Counted from the first letter of the stretch, positions 39,461 to 48,810 are shown. The stretch is DNA of 64,000 nt from Microbacteriaceae bacterium (GCA_004297935.1 SCRE01000015.1:1-64000), one strand, 5' to 3'. Translations and numbers: made by a program. Notes: generated by a model from the sequence alone, not told the origin.

Positions 39461-40903
39461 ATGCGGGCGACGAAGGCACCACGGTTGATGCCGACCACCT
39501 GGTGGGGCCGTGTGCGTGAAGGCGTGAACGTGTTCGCCGGCCACAGCCCGTCACGCTTCGCCATCGTCGTGTTCACGGCACTCATCCTCGTGTTCACCCT
39601 GTTGTTCTCGATGCCGATCGCGACAGTGGCCCGCAGCACCACGCCGCTCGCCGACGCACTGTTCACGGCGGTCTCAGTCATCTGCGTCACCGGCCTGTCG
39701 ACGGTGGACATGGCGACGCACTGGTCCGGTTTCGGGCACGTTCTGGTGTACGTCGGCGTGCAGATCGGTGCCGTCGGCGTGCTGACACTCGCGTCCATTC
39801 TCGGCATGTTCATCTCGCGCCGGCTCGGGCTTCGCGCCAAACTGATCGCGGCGAGCGACAGCAACCCGTCACGCGTGCACGGCGGACCGGTGGCCGAGGG
39901 GCAAGCGGTCCGGCTCGGAGAGATCGGCAATCTGCTGGTGACCGTCGCACTCAGCGTCGTCGTGATCGAGAGCGCAGTGGCGGTTGTCCTGTTTCCGCGG
40001 ATCTTGGCGCACGGTTTCCCGCTCGGCGAAGGCATCCTGAACAGCTTCTACTACTCGGCGATGGCGTTCACGAACACCGGGTTCGCGCCGAATGCCGAGG
40101 GGCTCGCTCCGTTCGCGACCGACTATGTCTTTCTCGGCGCGCTGATGGTGGGCGTGTTCTGCGGAGCGATCGGTTTTCCGGTGATCTACGCGATAATGCA
40201 GAATCTGCGTCGCAGACGCGGCCATCGCCGCTGGTCGGTGCACGTGAAGCTGACGGTGGTAACGTTTGCGATCCTGTTCCTGGTCGGCGCCGTGATGTAC
40301 TACCTGCTCGAGCAGGACAACCCGAAGACATTCGGCGGGCTCAACCCCGGCGACGTGGTCTTCCAGTCGCTCTTCCTGTCCGCGATGACCCGATCGGCCG
40401 GATTCTCCACATTCGACATGAGTCAGATGCACGGGTCGAGCCTGCTCATCACGGACATGTTGATGTTCATCGGCGGCGGCTCTGCGTCAACGGCGGGCGG
40501 GATCAAGGTGACCACGCTCGCCGTGCTGTTCCTCGCGGCGTTCGCCGAGGCGCGCGGCGTCGAGCCGATGGAGGCGTTCCGGCGTCGCGTCCCCGTCGAC
40601 GTCCTGCGCGTTGCGGTCAGCGTCGTGCTCTGGGGGGCGTCGATCGTCGCCGTCTCGAGCATTCTGGTGGTGCACATCACGAATGCGCCGCTGGACGACG
40701 TGTTGTTCGACGTCATCAGCGCATTCGCGACCTGCGGCCTGTCCACGGGCGTGACCGAGCACGCGCCGGATGCGGCCGTGTACGTGCTGGCTGCCACCAT
40801 GTTCCTCGGGCGCGTTGGTACAGTGACACTCGCCGCTGCGCTTGCACAGCAGCATCGCCGTCAGCTGTACCAGCATCCAGAAGAGAGGCCGATCGTTGGT
40901 TGA
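39461..40903 (+). CDS. TrkH/KtrB potassium uptake channel subunit
   Basis: A 480-residue membrane protein that imports potassium. Four M-P-M repeats can be seen by their selectivity loops: SVICVTGLST, AMAFTNTGFAPN, AMTRSAGFSTFD and AFATCGLSTG, each with the key Gly. GGGSASTAGGIKVTT is the gating-region signature. ATG 39461 has GAGGGG upstream. Its end overlaps the TrkA gene by eight bases, so channel and regulator are made together. The divergent ArsR gene may regulate it. Confidence 0.93.
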   Translation: MRATKAPRLMPTTWWGRVREGVNVFAGHSPSRFAIVVFTALILVFTLLFSMPIATVARSTTPLADALFTAVSVICVTGLSTVDMATHWSGFGHVLVYVGVQIGAVGVLTLASILGMFISRRLGLRAKLIAASDSNPSRVHGGPVAEGQAVRLGEIGNLLVTVALSVVVIESAVAVVLFPRILAHGFPLGEGILNSFYYSAMAFTNTGFAPNAEGLAPFATDYVFLGALMVGVFCGAIGFPVIYAIMQNLRRRRGHRRWSVHVKLTVVTFAILFLVGAVMYYLLEQDNPKTFGGLNPGDVVFQSLFLSAMTRSAGFSTFDMSQMHGSSLLITDMLMFIGGGSASTAGGIKVTTLAVLFLAAFAEARGVEPMEAFRRRVPVDVLRVAVSVVLWGASIVAVSSILVVHITNAPLDDVLFDVISAFATCGLSTGVTEHAPDAAVYVLAATMFLGRVGTVTLAAALAQQHRRQLYQHPEERPIVG

Positions 40904-41597
40904 TCGCAGCAGGGTTGATCGCAGCAGAGTCGATCGAATGCGGCACGACGCGCCTGTTCTCGTGATCGGCCTGGGCCGGTTCGGCGCCGGCACGGCCGGC
41001 AAGCTGGCCCGGCTCGACCGCGAGGTGCTGGCCGTCGATGCAGACGCGCTGCTGGTGCAGAAGTGGGCGGATCGAGTCACCCACACGGTTCAGGCGGATG
41101 CCCGCTCGATCGACGCACTGCGGCAGATCGGCGGGCAGGATTTCTCGGTCGCCGTCGTTGCTGTGGGCTCCTCGATCGAAGCCAGCGTGCTGATCACCGC
41201 CAATCTGGTCGACCTGAAGATCCCGCAGATCTGGGCGAAGGCGATTTCGCAGTCTCATGGCAAGATCCTGGAGCGGATCGGCGCCAACCACGTGATCTAC
41301 CCGGAGGCAGAGGCCGGCGAACGCGTCGCCCACCTCGTCTCGGGGCGGATGCTCGACTTCATCGAGTTCGATGACGACTTCGCCCTCGTGAAGATGTATC
41401 CGCCGAAGGCGATCCGCGGTCGCGCGCTGTCGCAGACCGAGGTGCGCAGCAAATTCCGCATCACCGTCGTCGGTGTGAAATCGCCCGGCAAGCCGTTCAC
41501 CTATGCCGCGGCCGACACCGTGTTGTCCGACCACGATCTCGTCATCGTCTCCGGTACAGAAGGCGATATCGAACGTTTCGCCTCGCTCGACGACTGA
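40896..41597 (+). CDS. TrkA/KtrA potassium channel regulatory subunit
   Basis: A 233-residue cytoplasmic RCK protein. The N-terminal nucleotide site is VLVIGLGRFGAGTAGKLARL with the acidic end of strand 2 in AVDAD; the C-terminal RCK_C half begins near FRITVVGVKSPGKPF. It would form a ring under the TrkH channel and gate it by ATP/ADP or NAD. TTG 40896 has AGAGAGG seven bases upstream, the best start. The first residues are a tandem repeat (VDRSRVDRSRVDRM) encoded by two copies of GTTGATCGCAGCAG 15 bp apart, so the N-terminus is recently duplicated; ATG 40938 would skip it. Confidence 0.92.
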   Translation: MVDRSRVDRSRVDRMRHDAPVLVIGLGRFGAGTAGKLARLDREVLAVDADALLVQKWADRVTHTVQADARSIDALRQIGGQDFSVAVVAVGSSIEASVLITANLVDLKIPQIWAKAISQSHGKILERIGANHVIYPEAEAGERVAHLVSGRMLDFIEFDDDFALVKMYPPKAIRGRALSQTEVRSKFRITVVGVKSPGKPFTYAAADTVLSDHDLVIVSGTEGDIERFASLDD

Positions 41598-41643
41598 ATC
41601 CGGTGCGGCTTCGGCACCCGGGCGGCGGCGGCGCATGCCTGTC

Positions 41644-42318
41644 TCAGATGGACGGCTGGGATGTCGCAGACGGCTCCGCGACGCTGTGCGGACGGGTGAT
41701 GCGATGGGCAACCAGCCGAGCATTCTTCCCGTGTGTCGCGGTGACGACCATGATGACCTTCGAGCCGGCGGCGAAGCTCGACCGGGTGGCCGGATGCGAT
41801 GCCGTACCGAACACCGTCTTCGCCGTGATCACAACCGTCGCCGTGCGACCCTGCGCCGTGGTCACCTTCCAAGTGTCCGCTCCGATCGAATCGATCGCGG
41901 CATGAACGACGTGCCGCTTCGCCGCCGCAACGGTGCGGCCGCCACGAGCACCCGGCTTGGCGGTCGCGATCGAGTGCTGAGCCGCGGGGGCCGCGGCAGA
42001 CGCATTCGCATTTCCTGTTACGGCCGCACTCACCCCCCACGCTGTTCCGGCGGAAACGATGAGTATCGCGACCACTGCGCCCGCGATGGTCCAACCGAGC
42101 CAGCGGGACCGCGTCGACGATGTACCCGACGGTGCCTGGGACGCCACGGCGGCCTGCTGCACGGGCGCCCGTTGCGCGGGCCGTTGCGCAGGCGTCTGCT
42201 GCACGGGCGTGAGCGGGAGAGTCGGATATTGCCCGGTCGGTTGCGCGTCGGCCGTGTGAGCGGATGTCGCGGCCGAACGATCCGGAGCCGAGGTGTCTTC
42301 TGTGTTCTCATCAGCCAT
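41644..42318 (-). CDS. Single-pass membrane protein of unknown function
   Basis: A 224-residue protein. The N-terminal 65 residues are Pro/Gln/Ala-rich and disordered (PLTPVQQTPAQRPAQRAPVQ), then a single helix at about 70-92 (WLGWTIAGAVVAILIVSAGT) and an extracytoplasmic part ending in a small beta domain (about 150-205, DSIGADTWKVTTAQGRTATVV). The outer part resembles DUF5666-like repeats in secreted proteins, a weak match. ATG 42318 is chosen; no clear ribosome site. It follows the histidine kinase gene on the same strand by 23 bases, so it may belong to that operon as a sensor partner or target. Confidence 0.7.
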   Translation of the reverse strand: MADENTEDTSAPDRSAATSAHTADAQPTGQYPTLPLTPVQQTPAQRPAQRAPVQQAAVASQAPSGTSSTRSRWLGWTIAGAVVAILIVSAGTAWGVSAAVTGNANASAAAPAAQHSIATAKPGARGGRTVAAAKRHVVHAAIDSIGADTWKVTTAQGRTATVVITAKTVFGTASHPATRSSFAAGSKVIMVVTATHGKNARLVAHRITRPHSVAEPSATSQPSI

Positions 42319-42341
42319 GCGATTAGCACAGCATGGCAAGA

Positions 42342-43733
42342 TCAGGCGTTCGACAGGCGATTGTTCGAGGAATGTAAAATCGGCAGTTCAATCCGAAAGC
42401 ACGCGCCGCCCTCCGCCGCGGCACTCGCGGCGACGGTACCGCCGAGGTTGGCGACAAGCCGAGCGGCGATCGACAACCCCAATCCTGTGCCCACCGGGCG
42501 CACGCCGCGGTAGCGATCGTTCAGAACGCCGCGCTCGAACGCGACCTGGCGATCCTCCTCACTGAGTCCTGGTCCACTGTCACGCACCTCGAGTCGCGCG
42601 CTCCCCGCCTGCTCAGCGACGGCGATCACCACGATGCCGCCGACCGGGGTGACGCGCAGTGCGTTCTCGACGAGCCCGTCGATGATCTGGCGCACGCGCA
42701 TCGCATCCGTTCGCACCACGATGCCGGCGTCCGGCGTCTCCACCCGCAAGTCGACTCCGACCTGGCGGCATCGGGCTCGCCACGCACCGGCGGCGGCACC
42801 GACGAGGTCGAGCAGTTGCACGTCACCGAGTTCGATCCCGAAGTCATCGGCTTCCAGCCGCGCCAATTCGAGCAGGTCGGCCACAAACCGGTCGAGTCGA
42901 GCCGCTTCAGCAACCAACGTCTGGCCGACGGCAGCGGTCTCGTCTGCTTCGATGATCCCTTCGGCGAGCGCTTGTGCGTAGCCGCGCACCGCGGTGAGCG
43001 GTGTGCGAATTTCATGTGAGACCGCCATCAGGAACTCCCGCTGCCGGGCCTCGCTTGCCGCCAGTGCGGCGTCCAAACCGCCCAGTGCGCGGCTCACGTC
43101 GTCGATCTCGGCGATGGTGTGCTCTTCAAGCGGAACACCACGCTGCCCGAGTGCCATCCGACGCGCCGATGCGGCCGTACGGACAAGCGGGCGCGCAATA
43201 CGCCGGGCGAGAAGCACCCCCGCGAGGATGCCGGCCAGTAGCCCGGCCACAAGAGCGAGCACCGTCCAGGGCACGAAACCCGCGCCGGCCGCACGAATGT
43301 CGGCTATCGCACGCACGCCGACCACAGCACCGCCTCCGGGCCGCGGCACCGCCTCGACCACGACCGATTCCCCACCAGAATCACGGATGAGAGATACTTT
43401 GCGTCCGGCGAGCACGCGTGTGGCATCCGCTCCGCTCACGAATCGCGCAGCGGCACCGGTTACGGCGCCATCGGGCGCGATCAGCGCGAAACGACCGCCG
43501 CCGGGATCGATCGTCCGCGCGTCGCGGGCCAGCACACGCGCAGTCACAAGCGGTTGCGTGCTCAACGTCACCACTTCGGCACGGAGCTGCGCGCGGGCGT
43601 CATTGACGATCGTGGCTTGGATCAACTGCACAGACACAAGAGCGCTGATCACGACGGAGATCAGCGCGACGGTGATCGTGACGAGCACGATGCGCCCGGT
43701 GAGCGAGCGCAACCAGGACGGCATCCGCCTCAC
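42342..43733 (-). CDS. Sensor histidine kinase
   Basis: A 463-residue membrane kinase. Helices at about 14-36 and 154-176 bracket an extracytoplasmic sensor region of some 115 residues; HAMP follows at 177-230. The phospho-acceptor is His240 in FLMAVSHEIRTPLTAVRG. The ATP domain has the N box (NALRVT), G1 DSGPGLSEEDR and G2 GTGLGLSIA. GTG 43733 has GAGGA six bases upstream. It begins one base before the response regulator ends, so the pair is co-transcribed. The signal is unknown. Confidence 0.92.
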   Translation of the reverse strand: MRRMPSWLRSLTGRIVLVTITVALISVVISALVSVQLIQATIVNDARAQLRAEVVTLSTQPLVTARVLARDARTIDPGGGRFALIAPDGAVTGAAARFVSGADATRVLAGRKVSLIRDSGGESVVVEAVPRPGGGAVVGVRAIADIRAAGAGFVPWTVLALVAGLLAGILAGVLLARRIARPLVRTAASARRMALGQRGVPLEEHTIAEIDDVSRALGGLDAALAASEARQREFLMAVSHEIRTPLTAVRGYAQALAEGIIEADETAAVGQTLVAEAARLDRFVADLLELARLEADDFGIELGDVQLLDLVGAAAGAWRARCRQVGVDLRVETPDAGIVVRTDAMRVRQIIDGLVENALRVTPVGGIVVIAVAEQAGSARLEVRDSGPGLSEEDRQVAFERGVLNDRYRGVRPVGTGLGLSIAARLVANLGGTVAASAAAEGGACFRIELPILHSSNNRLSNA

Positions 43734-43734
43734 G

Positions 43735-44433
43735 TCAGGTCCTCGTCACGGATGCGACGTAGCCGACCCCGCGCATCGTGCGAATCGGACTGGCCGCCCC
43801 GAGTTTGACACGCAACTGCGCCACGTGCACATCGACGGTCCTGCTGCCGCTGTAGTCGGCGACGCCCCACACGAGCGAGAGCAGTTGCTCCCGCGTGAAT
43901 ACGCGCTCCGGCTGGGAAAGCAAGCGGTCGAGAAGGTCGAATTCGGTGGCGGTCAACTCGATCGGCGCTCCGTGTGCCGTGACGGTTCGACTGACCGGGT
44001 CGAGCGTCACCTGTCCGAGGCGACGAACGGGCGCGTCCCTCCCCGGCGCGCTGCGCCGAACGAGCCCCTTCACGCGCGCGACGAGTTCGCGCGGCGAGAA
44101 CGGCTTCGTGACATAGTCATCCGCGCCGAGTTCCAGGCCGACGACACGATCGATCTCATCGTCGCGCGCGGTCACGAAGATCACCGGTGTCCAGTCGCCG
44201 TCCGCACGCAGCGCGCGGCACACCTCGATTCCGTCGAGATCGGGCAATCCGACGTCGAGGATGACCACCGCTGGACGCAACCGGCGAATCGCGGCAAGCC
44301 CGGCGTGACCACTCGCCTCGGCGTGCACGGTGAAGCCCGCGCGCTGCAAATACAGTCGCTGCAACTGCACGATCGCCGGCTCGTCTTCGACGATGACGAC
44401 CAGCCCCTTGTCTTCAGCCACGACATCATCCAA
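43735..44433 (-). CDS. OmpR-family response regulator
   Basis: A 232-residue regulator: receiver domain (about 10-120) with DE pair at 16-18, phosphorylated Asp60 (VVILDVGLPD), Thr (FVTARDD) and Lys (YVTKPFSPREL); then a winged-helix DNA domain (140-230, TATEFDLLDRLLSQ, RTVDVHVAQLRVKL, TMRGVGY). The start is either TTG 44433 or GTG 44421; both are near a GGGAGGG sequence. It partners the histidine kinase just downstream and begins 22 bases after the proC stop, so might be read from the proC promoter too. Targets unknown. Confidence 0.92.
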   Translation of the reverse strand: MDDVVAEDKGLVVIVEDEPAIVQLQRLYLQRAGFTVHAEASGHAGLAAIRRLRPAVVILDVGLPDLDGIEVCRALRADGDWTPVIFVTARDDEIDRVVGLELGADDYVTKPFSPRELVARVKGLVRRSAPGRDAPVRRLGQVTLDPVSRTVTAHGAPIELTATEFDLLDRLLSQPERVFTREQLLSLVWGVADYSGSRTVDVHVAQLRVKLGAASPIRTMRGVGYVASVTRT

Positions 44434-44454
44434 CCCGCGGATGCCCTCCCGCGG

Positions 44455-45306
44455 CTATGAACCGGCTGCGAGTTCTCGTGCTCTGACCAGCGCAGCATCC
44501 GTCGCCCGGTCGAACAGGCCCTTGAGATCTGCGGACTCGAGCACGGCAACCGCGCGCTCGGTCGTTCCCTTCGGGCTCGTCACCTGGATGCGCAGTTCGC
44601 GAGGCGTGCTCTCGGAGTGTGCGAGTAACTCGGACGCGCCAAGGAAGGTTCCATTGACCAATCGTGCCGCCTGCTCCGGGCTGAAACCCTTGTCGATCGC
44701 GGTGGCCGTCAACTGTTCGATCAGGTAGAACACGTAGGCAGGGCCCGAACCGGAGATCGTGCTGAGAGCATCCAGTTGGTTCTCGGGCACCTCGATCACT
44801 TCGCCGACCGTCTCGAACAGGGCACGTGCGAGCGCAAGATCCCCCTCACTCGAGCGGCTGCCGGCGCTGATTCCGGTCACCGCGCGCCCGACGATCGCCG
44901 GGGTGTTCGGCATCGAACGCACCACGACGACGGATGTCGGCAGCGCCGCCTCGAACGTCGCCGCCGTCACGCCGGCCGCCACGCTGATCACGAGCGCGCC
45001 GGGCGCGATGGCATCCGCGATCTCAGCGAGCAGGTCGGGAACCATCGCCGGCTTCACTGCGACGAGCACGATACCGGCCCCTTGGACCGCACGCCGATTG
45101 GCCTGTGCGTCATCGGCGGTCGCGTACGCGGTCACCCCCGGCAGGCCGGCGAGCTCGGCCGCCTTCGCGGCGCTTCGGTTCGTCACGCGGATGCCGCCGT
45201 CGACCAGGGTCCCCGGCTTCAGCAGCCCGCTCAGAATGGCCTTGCCCATCGATCCGGCGCCGAGGATCGCAATTGTGGGCAAGCTCGCTGCGTGGTCAAC
45301 ACTCAT
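44455..45306 (-). CDS. proC: Pyrroline-5-carboxylate reductase
   Basis: A 283-residue enzyme for the last step of proline synthesis, reducing pyrroline-5-carboxylate with NAD(P)H. Rossmann motif IAILGAGSMGKAI, VRSMPNTPA, and the C-terminal signature ISGSGPAYVFYLIEQL with the helix-rich dimer domain are present. Length is normal. ATG 45306 is six bases after TAGGCT (45313-45318), so leaderless. Divergent from the GH36 gene. Confidence 0.95.
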   Translation of the reverse strand: MSVDHAASLPTIAILGAGSMGKAILSGLLKPGTLVDGGIRVTNRSAAKAAELAGLPGVTAYATADDAQANRRAVQGAGIVLVAVKPAMVPDLLAEIADAIAPGALVISVAAGVTAATFEAALPTSVVVVRSMPNTPAIVGRAVTGISAGSRSSEGDLALARALFETVGEVIEVPENQLDALSTISGSGPAYVFYLIEQLTATAIDKGFSPEQAARLVNGTFLGASELLAHSESTPRELRIQVTSPKGTTERAVAVLESADLKGLFDRATDAALVRARELAAGS

Positions 45307-45400
45307 GCGATCAGCCTATTCACCGGACGGGTCGGCCCTGCGCGCATGCAATACATTTGTGCAGAGAGTATCTGTGCAGAGAACTACGGAGAGCTACGGA

Positions 45401-47779
45401 GTGACAACGCCGCTTGACCAGCCTGCGCTTGACCAGCCTGTGCCTGACCAGCCTGTGCTTGACCCTCCTGGCCTGGCCGTTGATTCGCCCGATCTTCTCG
45501 TGCATCTGCGCGCCGGCGGCGTCAGCGTTCTGTTGGATCTGCGCGGTGGGCTGCTGCCCGCGATCGTGCACTGGGGTGGCGAGCTGGGAGAGCTGACCGC
45601 CGACGATGCGCTCGCGCTGACGATCGCCAATGTGGCGCCGTTGGTCAATAACGTCGTCGACGAACCGATACGACTCGCGCTGCTGCCTGAGCAGCACACC
45701 GGTTGGACCGGACGCCCCGGGCTGTCCGGCAGTCGCGCGGGCGGTGCGTGGTCGCCATGGTTCCGCACGACGTCACTCACGGTCGAACCGGCGAGCGCTG
45801 AGCCGCACACGCTACATGACACCGGGCTGCACGACGCGGCCCTGCACGACGCGACCCTACACGACGCGACGGCGGCGCACCAGGCTGACGCGCTGCACGA
45901 CTGTCCGCCTCAACGCGTGCGTTTCGTCAGTGTGGACGGCGGCGCACACCTGTCGATCGAGACGGCCGACGCCGTCGCGCAGCTGAGTTTGCGACTCGAA
46001 TTGGAACTCGTGCCATCGGGCTTGCTCCGCACGCGGGCCACGATCACCAACGATGGCGATGACTATCAGTTGGAGGAGCTCTCCCTCGCGCTGCCGCTGC
46101 CCCCGCGCGCGCGGGAGATCCTCGATTTCGCCGGCCGGTGGAGCAAGGAGCGCGCGCCGCAGCGCCGCGAGCTCACCGTCGGCACGCACCTGCGCGAAGG
46201 ACGCCACGGCCGCACCGGCGCGGACTCCGCGACTGTTCTCACCGTCGGAACACCCGGTTTCGGTTTCGCTGCCGGTGAGGTCTGGGGCTTGCACGTCGGT
46301 TTCAGCGGCAACCACCGGCACTATGCCGAGCGGTTGAGCACCGGCGATCAGGTGCTCGGCGGCGGCGAGCTGCTGCTACCCGGTGAGGTGTGCCTGCGCA
46401 CAGGCGAAAGCTATACCGGGCCCTGGCTGTACGGCTCATACGGCGTCGGGCTCGACGAGCAGGCGCAGCGCTTCCACCGCTATCTGCGCGCCCGGCCGCA
46501 GCATCCGCATTCGCCGCGTCCGGTCACGCTCAACGTGTGGGAGGCCGTCTATTTCGACCACGACCTCGCCCGGCTGACCGCACTGGCCGACCGCGCCGCG
46601 ACCCTCGGAGTCGAGCGTTTCGTGCTCGACGATGGGTGGTTCCGCCACCGCCGCAACGACAGGGCGGGGCTCGGCGACTGGTACGTCGACGAAACGGTGT
46701 GGCCGACCGGGCTCAGCCCGCTGGTCGACCATGTGCGCACCCTCGGCATGCAGTTCGGGCTGTGGTTCGAACCGGAGATGGTGAACTTCGATTCGGATCT
46801 GGCCCGCGCGCATCCGGATTGGGTGATGCAGACCGGCGACCGCATCCCGGTGCCGTCACGTCACCAACAGGTGCTCAACTTGGGCCTTCCGGATGCGTTC
46901 GCCTACATTCTCGAACGGATGACCGCGATCCTCACCGAATACGACATCCCGTACATCAAATGGGACCACAACCGCGATCTCGTGGACGCCGGGACGACTC
47001 CCGAGGGCGAACCCGGCGTGCACGCGCAGACGCTCGCCACCTACCACCTGATGGATGAGCTGAAGCGTCGCTTCCCGGGGCTCGAGATCGAATCGTGCTC
47101 GTCCGGCGGCGCGCGTGTCGATCTCGGCGTGCTCGAACGCACCGACCGGGTGTGGGTGTCCGACTGCATCGACCCGCTGGAACGGCAGCAGATGAACCGC
47201 TGGAGTGCACAATTGCTGCCGGTGGAGCTGCTCGGTTCCCACGTTGCATCCGGTCGATCGCACACCACCGGGCGTGTGCACGACCTGGGCTTCCGCGCGG
47301 GAACCGCACTGTTCGGCCACTTCGGCATCGAGTGGGATCTGACGAAGGCCACTGACGTCGAATTCGCCCAGTTGGCTGAGTGGATCAGGTTGTACAAGGC
47401 GCAGCGGTCGTTGTTGCACTCCGGTGACCTCGTGCGGATGGATGAGAGTGATCCCGCACTGTGGATCAGTGGCGTCGTATCGGCGGACCGCTCGCACGCG
47501 CTGTTCTCGCTGGCGTATCTCACTCTGCCTGTCGCGTTGCCGCTCGGCCGATTCACCCTCCGCGGTCTGGACCCCGATCGGCGCTATCTGGTGAAGCCGC
47601 TGACGATCGGCGGCACGTCACACGGCTATCGTGTGCCAGCCTGGTTCGAGGCTCTGGATGCCGCCGCTGCGCCACAGGGAACGGTGCTGTCAGGCCGGGC
47701 GCTGGCTTCCGTCGGGCTGCAGGCACCCGCCTCGTATCCGGAGCGGGTCTGGCTGCTGGAGCTGACCGCGGTCGACTGA
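45401..47779 (+). CDS. GH36 alpha-galactosidase with two 15-bp repeat arrays
   Basis: A 792-residue family GH36 enzyme that removes alpha-galactose from raffinose-type sugars. The nucleophile is Asp522 (IKWDHNRDL), the acid/base Asp588 (VSDCIDPLERQQM), and ESCSSGGARVDLG lies between; an N-terminal beta-supersandwich and C-terminal sheet fill the rest. Two low-complexity stretches are odd: residues 4-24 (LDQPALDQPVPDQPVLDPPG) and 136-158 (LHDTGLHDAALHDATLHDAT), each from four 15-bp tandem DNA repeats. GTG 45401 has GGAG sequences upstream. No signal peptide, so it acts in the cytoplasm. It faces the importer operon across a short gap. Confidence 0.93.
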   Translation: MTTPLDQPALDQPVPDQPVLDPPGLAVDSPDLLVHLRAGGVSVLLDLRGGLLPAIVHWGGELGELTADDALALTIANVAPLVNNVVDEPIRLALLPEQHTGWTGRPGLSGSRAGGAWSPWFRTTSLTVEPASAEPHTLHDTGLHDAALHDATLHDATAAHQADALHDCPPQRVRFVSVDGGAHLSIETADAVAQLSLRLELELVPSGLLRTRATITNDGDDYQLEELSLALPLPPRAREILDFAGRWSKERAPQRRELTVGTHLREGRHGRTGADSATVLTVGTPGFGFAAGEVWGLHVGFSGNHRHYAERLSTGDQVLGGGELLLPGEVCLRTGESYTGPWLYGSYGVGLDEQAQRFHRYLRARPQHPHSPRPVTLNVWEAVYFDHDLARLTALADRAATLGVERFVLDDGWFRHRRNDRAGLGDWYVDETVWPTGLSPLVDHVRTLGMQFGLWFEPEMVNFDSDLARAHPDWVMQTGDRIPVPSRHQQVLNLGLPDAFAYILERMTAILTEYDIPYIKWDHNRDLVDAGTTPEGEPGVHAQTLATYHLMDELKRRFPGLEIESCSSGGARVDLGVLERTDRVWVSDCIDPLERQQMNRWSAQLLPVELLGSHVASGRSHTTGRVHDLGFRAGTALFGHFGIEWDLTKATDVEFAQLAEWIRLYKAQRSLLHSGDLVRMDESDPALWISGVVSADRSHALFSLAYLTLPVALPLGRFTLRGLDPDRRYLVKPLTIGGTSHGYRVPAWFEALDAAAAPQGTVLSGRALASVGLQAPASYPERVWLLELTAVD
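45411..45471. repeat. 15-bp tandem array at the GH36 N-terminus
   Basis: Four units near GCTTGACCAGCCTGT begin at 45412, 45427, 45442 and 45457. They encode repeated L/P-D-Q-P-V/A. Confidence 0.85.
45811..45870. repeat. 15-bp tandem array inside GH36
   Basis: Four units: GCTACATGACACCGG, GCTGCACGACGCGGC, CCTGCACGACGCGAC and CCTACACGACGCGAC, encoding L-H-D-x-x repeats. Frame is preserved because 15 is a multiple of three. Confidence 0.9.
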
Positions 47780-47832
47780 CGCAGCCCAAAGAGGCCGCGC
47801 ACACCGCGCATTCGGACCTGAATACCCGCCGA

Positions 47833-48810
47833 CTACTTCACCGCGCCGGCGGTAAGTCCACGGACGAAGTATCGCTGCAAAGACAGGAACACGATCAGCG
47901 GAACAATGACCACGATGAACGACCCAGCTGCCACGAGATTCCATCCTTGGTTGTACTGACCGAGCAAACCGAGCAAACCCTGTTGGAGCACCGGATTGGC
48001 ATTGCCGATGAAGATGTAGGCGACAAGGTAGTCGTTCCAGACCCACATGAACTGGAAGATCGCGAACGACGCAAGCGCCGGAATAGACATCGGGATCACG
48101 AGACGCCAGAAGATCTGGAAATGCGAAGCCCCGTCGACACGTGCCGCTTCGATGAGGGCGTTGGGCAATGTCGACATGAAATTGCGCAGAATGAAAATAC
48201 ACAATGGAAGCGCGAACGATGCGTGAACGATCCACGCTGCCGGAAAGGTGCCGGTGATCTGGATGCCGGTAAACGATGTGATGGCTTTGTAAACCTGCAG
48301 AACAGGAATCAGCGAAATCTGTACCGGCACGACGAGCAAGCCGATGATCATGGCAAAGTAGGCCTCTTTGCCACGGAACTCGAAGAATGTGAACGCGTAT
48401 GCGGCGAATGCCGCGAACATCAAGGGCAGCACGGTGGCCGGAACTGCGACGGCGATACTGTTCAGGAATTCACTGCCCAGGCTCTGCCCGGTTCCACTTC
48501 CCGAGCCCGAGAGGGCATCCGAGTAGTTAGCGATGGTCCACGGTGTCTTCGCGAGATTCGCGAACACGGTCCACCATCCTGTCGACTGAGCGTCGGTCGT
48601 GGTGCGGAAGCTGGTGACCAGTAGGCCGAACATCGGAAGAAGCCACAGCACGGCGACGACACCGAGAATCACGGTCAGGACCGGTCGGCGATTCCGTTCC
48701 GAACCGTGAGTCGAGACCGGTCGCGATTTCCGCGTCCGCCGTGCTTTTGCGGCAGTTGAGGCCTCAGCGGTGTCCGGAGTCGTGAGGTCAGGGGAAAGAA
48801 TCTTGGTCAT
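47833..48810 (-). CDS. Sugar ABC permease (MalG/AglG-like), cassette 2
   Basis: A 325-residue permease with six helices and EAA loop LIEAARVDGASHFQIFWRLVIP. A basic, disordered 40-residue N-terminus precedes helix 1. ATG 48810 overlaps the upstream permease stop by four bases. It is the last gene of the lacI operon and converges with the GH36 gene. Together with the other permease it forms the CUT1 importer channel. Confidence 0.92.
   Translation of the reverse strand: MTKILSPDLTTPDTAEASTAAKARRTRKSRPVSTHGSERNRRPVLTVILGVVAVLWLLPMFGLLVTSFRTTTDAQSTGWWTVFANLAKTPWTIANYSDALSGSGSGTGQSLGSEFLNSIAVAVPATVLPLMFAAFAAYAFTFFEFRGKEAYFAMIIGLLVVPVQISLIPVLQVYKAITSFTGIQITGTFPAAWIVHASFALPLCIFILRNFMSTLPNALIEAARVDGASHFQIFWRLVIPMSIPALASFAIFQFMWVWNDYLVAYIFIGNANPVLQQGLLGLLGQYNQGWNLVAAGSFIVVIVPLIVFLSLQRYFVRGLTAGAVK

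Noticed and set aside
42342..44433. KdpDE identity for the two-component system near the potassium genes
   Set aside because: The kinase has a short periplasmic sensor and no KdpD N-terminal domains, so proximity to TrkH/TrkA is not enough.
44759..45400. Upstream extension of the GH36 frame
   Set aside because: It overlaps proC on the other strand and has no protein similarity; GTG 45401 fits the enzyme's normal N-terminus.
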